From positions 756,501 to 820,500 of the forward strand of contig NC_134119.1 in assembly GCF_040939455.1 (NCBI RefSeq): 64,000 nucleotides of DNA. The letters run 5' to 3'. Of the stretch, positions 62,101 through 64,000 are shown one piece after another (the stretch's first letter is position 1; each line of letters begins with the position of its first letter). Origin of the DNA: Microcebus murinus. Its lineage: Eukaryota > Chordata > Mammalia > Primates > Cheirogaleidae. The notes beneath the pieces are model-generated. The model was not told the origin of the DNA. It did not search any database and saw only the letters and a program-made list of their open reading frames with translations. Made by a program: the position numbers and the translations under genes.

Positions 62101-62802
62101 GCCGCTTCCCCTCACCTGCAGTGGCGCCGGTCCACCTGATGCCCAGGCTTGGAGTGTGTCCTGGGCTCACCGCGGCCCCTGCTGCCGCCGTCCGCCCGCT
62201 CAGTGCCTCCGCCCGGGCCCGCCGTGGGAAAACTGCCCGAAGCCCGACACCCACCCTGAGCCGCAGTGCGGGGAGCTCGGCGGGGCGGCCCCAGGCGGGG
62301 AGCCTGCGACCGGGCTGCGGGCACGAGCCGGCTCTCTTCGCGCGGCGGGGCCGGGAGGGCCGCAGTCCCCGGCTGAGGCCGAGGTCGCCTGGCCCCGCGC
62401 GCGGAGACGGGGAGCAGGACGAGATCGGAGACGACCCGGCGGCCGAGGAGGCCGTCCCCGAGCAGTCGTCGGGGGCGCGGGGACACCTGCCGGGCTCGGG
62501 CTCTGGGGCTGGCGCGTGAGAGGCTGCGGCCGGGCACGGGGCTGGGGGGCTGGGGACGGGCGCGCACTTGGCGGCGCCCCTGGCCGCTTCCCGCTCGGAC
62601 CCTCGGCGCCGCCGGACACGCCCCACGTGACTTCCCAGGCTCGGCCCTCCCCCCGCAGCGGCCCAGGCCCGGCCGCGCGCGAGTGGGACCCGGGCGCGAA
62701 ATCCTTCCCGCAGGGGGCAGCGCGCAGGCGCGGTGCGTGGCGTCCCGGCGTCGTTCCCGGCCTGCCCCGCGCGCGCTGACGTCGCGCAGCCTCTTCCCCT
62801 CC

Positions 62803-62840
62803 GCCGCCGCTGCCGCTGCCGCCGCCGCCGCCGCCGCCGC
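62803..62840 (+). repeat. YTHDF1: GCC trinucleotide run in YTHDF1 5'UTR
   Basis: gccgccgctgccgctgccg then about eight gcc units before 'attgg'. A CGG/GCC-type repeat in a 5' leader or just upstream of it, a class prone to length change. Confidence 0.85.
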
Positions 62841-63055
62841 CATTGGAGTCGGTGCCTCCTCAGCGCGTCTGTGTCCGCGTCCCGGCTCGCCGCTGCCGCC
62901 CGCCTGCGCCCCGCGCGCTCTGCAGCCGCCGCCTGGCCAGCGCCCGGGAACTGGGCGGCGGGGTCCGGGGCCGCGCGAGCGGAGGTGACAGGCCCGGCCT
63001 CGCGGGGAGGCCCGAGCCGGCGGGCGCCTCGGCCCCGCGCCGCGCCGCGCCGTTC

Positions 63056-63267
63056 ATGAAGCATGTCGGCCACCAGCGTGGACCCCCAGGTAGCGGGGCC
63101 GGGCGCGGGCCGGGCGGGGTCTCGGGACCGTGGGCCGGGCCGGGGGCGCGTGTGAGCGCGCCGCCCGCCGCGGGTGCTCTGGTCGGTAACTTTGTGTTTC
63201 CTCCCCCGGTGCGTGCGGCTCCCGCGTCTCGGCCCGCGGCGGTGCAGCGAACAAAAGGACAGGATAA
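63056..63267 (+). other. YTHDF1: Overlapping upstream ORF of YTHDF1
   Basis: ATG 63056-63058 lies 7 nt before the main ATG, in another frame. Spliced across intron 1 it reads 17 codons and stops at TAA 63265-63267, inside exon 2. Its context is weak (T at -3) whereas the main ATG has A at -3, so leaky scanning is expected. Confidence 0.7.
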
Positions 63268-63272
63268 CAAAG
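63063..63272 (+). CDS. YTHDF1: YTH domain m6A-binding protein 1, first two coding exons (partial)
   Basis: Cytoplasmic reader of N6-methyladenosine in mRNA, promoting translation. Only 17 codons are in the window: exon 1 63063-63089 (MSATSVDPQ, donor gtagcg) and exon 2 63248-63272 (RTKGQDNK plus one base, acceptor gtgcag, donor gtgagc). This matches the family N-terminus; the Pro at position 8 is Thr in the human protein as I recall it. Intron 1 is 158 bp. Exon 2 ends in phase 1, so the next exon should begin TG (Val). The low-complexity region and the YTH domain lie beyond 64000. An upstream ATG at 63056 overlaps out of frame. Confidence 0.93.
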
Positions 63273-64000
63273 GTGAGCGCGGCCGCACTCCGGGCGGGAG
63301 GGCTGGCTGGAGGGCGCGGGGAAGGCCGCGTCTGGAGCGGAACCTCGCTAGCTCCGCGGCTACGGGACGTGAGGCGGGAGGTTTGACGCTTCCGGGAGGT
63401 TTGACAGGTCGCAGACAGGGCCCTCAAGGAGAAAGAACTAGACGGGCGCTCGGGGTGGTGCTGGCCCTTCTCCGCAGCCAAGGGCCTGGACTGGATGGGG
63501 CGGGGAGGAGGCAGGGACGGCCCGGTGGACGCGGGGGACAGGGCCACAGGGCTGCCCGACCCGGCTCCTGCCGCCCCGGAATGCTGCTCGCCGGGAGAGG
63601 CCGCTGGGCCCCGCATCCCAGCTGCACCGGGTAGTTACAGCCCTGTTTTCTGAGTCTGTCATTTCTTGTGGTATTTGGACTTGGGGTAAACCCCCTAAGC
63701 TCACTCCGGGAGTGACTCTTCATGTTTACTTGGAAGACTGTTACCTCCGGTGTAACTAAGCACGGTGCATGATGTTTTTAAGATTGGAGAAGGCCCGGTG
63801 CTTTATTTGCCCTTCTTTTTCTAGCCGAGCGCTGTAACAGTGCAAGGGATGAGCCGCAAAAGGTCGCTCCTCAGCCCTTCCTAGCCATCACCCGGCCTCG
63901 GTTCTCCACACGTGTTTGGGCTTTCGGAGGCTCCACCCTCCCTCTGCAGCAAGTACATCTTAGACCGTGTCGATTTCACCACAGTTACGACTTCCTTGCG

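Larger units (their letters stand above)
62150..63450 (+). promoter_or_regulatory. YTHDF1: YTHDF1 CpG-island promoter
   Basis: Very CpG-dense. It has an E-box CACGTGAC near 62624, a CRE-like TGACGTCG at 62777-62784 and a GCC-repeat (about 62803-62840) in the likely 5'UTR. No TATA box. The start site probably lies shortly after the CRE. Confidence 0.75.

Noticed and set aside
61877..63616. 579-codon minus-strand open frame opposite the YTHDF1 first exon
   Set aside because: Arg/Ala/Pro-rich composition is what a CpG island gives in any frame; it is antisense to a recognised promoter and exons.

Overview
This is a vertebrate nuclear window, almost certainly from a primate. Its genes are spliced, with GT-AG introns and CpG-island promoters. 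The dimeric Alus at 15.1, 22.9 and 52.0 kb carry the wording I associate with strepsirrhines (lemur/galago group): 'gagcaagagc' before 'gacccc', and 'gagctaggctgacgcca' near the 3' end. Gene content and order match human 20q13.33 read in reverse. The species call rests on Alu diagnostics and family knowledge; no database was searched.

Layout, left to right. 1-2.9 kb: upstream flank with one Alu monomer. 3.39-18.37 kb (+): CHRNA4, six coding exons, intact, 626 aa, with a long 3'UTR ending at AATAAA 18344. 18.4-21.3 kb: L1-like and unassigned sequence. 21.3-27.4 kb (-): exon-sized relics of COL20A1 in correct order and strand, with a nonsense codon, a frameshift and most exons missing; this looks like a lineage-specific unitary pseudogene. 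27.4-33.6 kb: no recognisable gene. 33.67-47.6 kb (-): ARFGAP1, twelve coding exons, fully open, 417 aa. 47.7-53.6 kb: L1-like sequence, LTR-like DNA arranged as a 158-bp inverted repeat, MIR-like pieces, a TG-rich stretch and an Alu; NKAIN4, expected here from human gene order, is not recognisable. 53.67-56.92 kb (-): BIRC7 (livin), six coding exons plus a 3'UTR exon, intact, 297 aa. 57-62 kb: polypyrimidine tract, old repeats, nothing coding. 62.1-64.0 kb (+): CpG island and the first two coding exons of YTHDF1, which runs off the window.

The genes do not form a functional unit. They are independent neighbours: a neuronal ligand-gated channel subunit, a Golgi Arf1 GTPase activator, an inhibitor of apoptosis and an m6A reader. 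The most notable signal is at the two places where conserved synteny breaks: COL20A1 survives only as fragments, and NKAIN4 is missing or unrecognisable, while CHRNA4, ARFGAP1 and BIRC7 keep every reading frame and splice phase.
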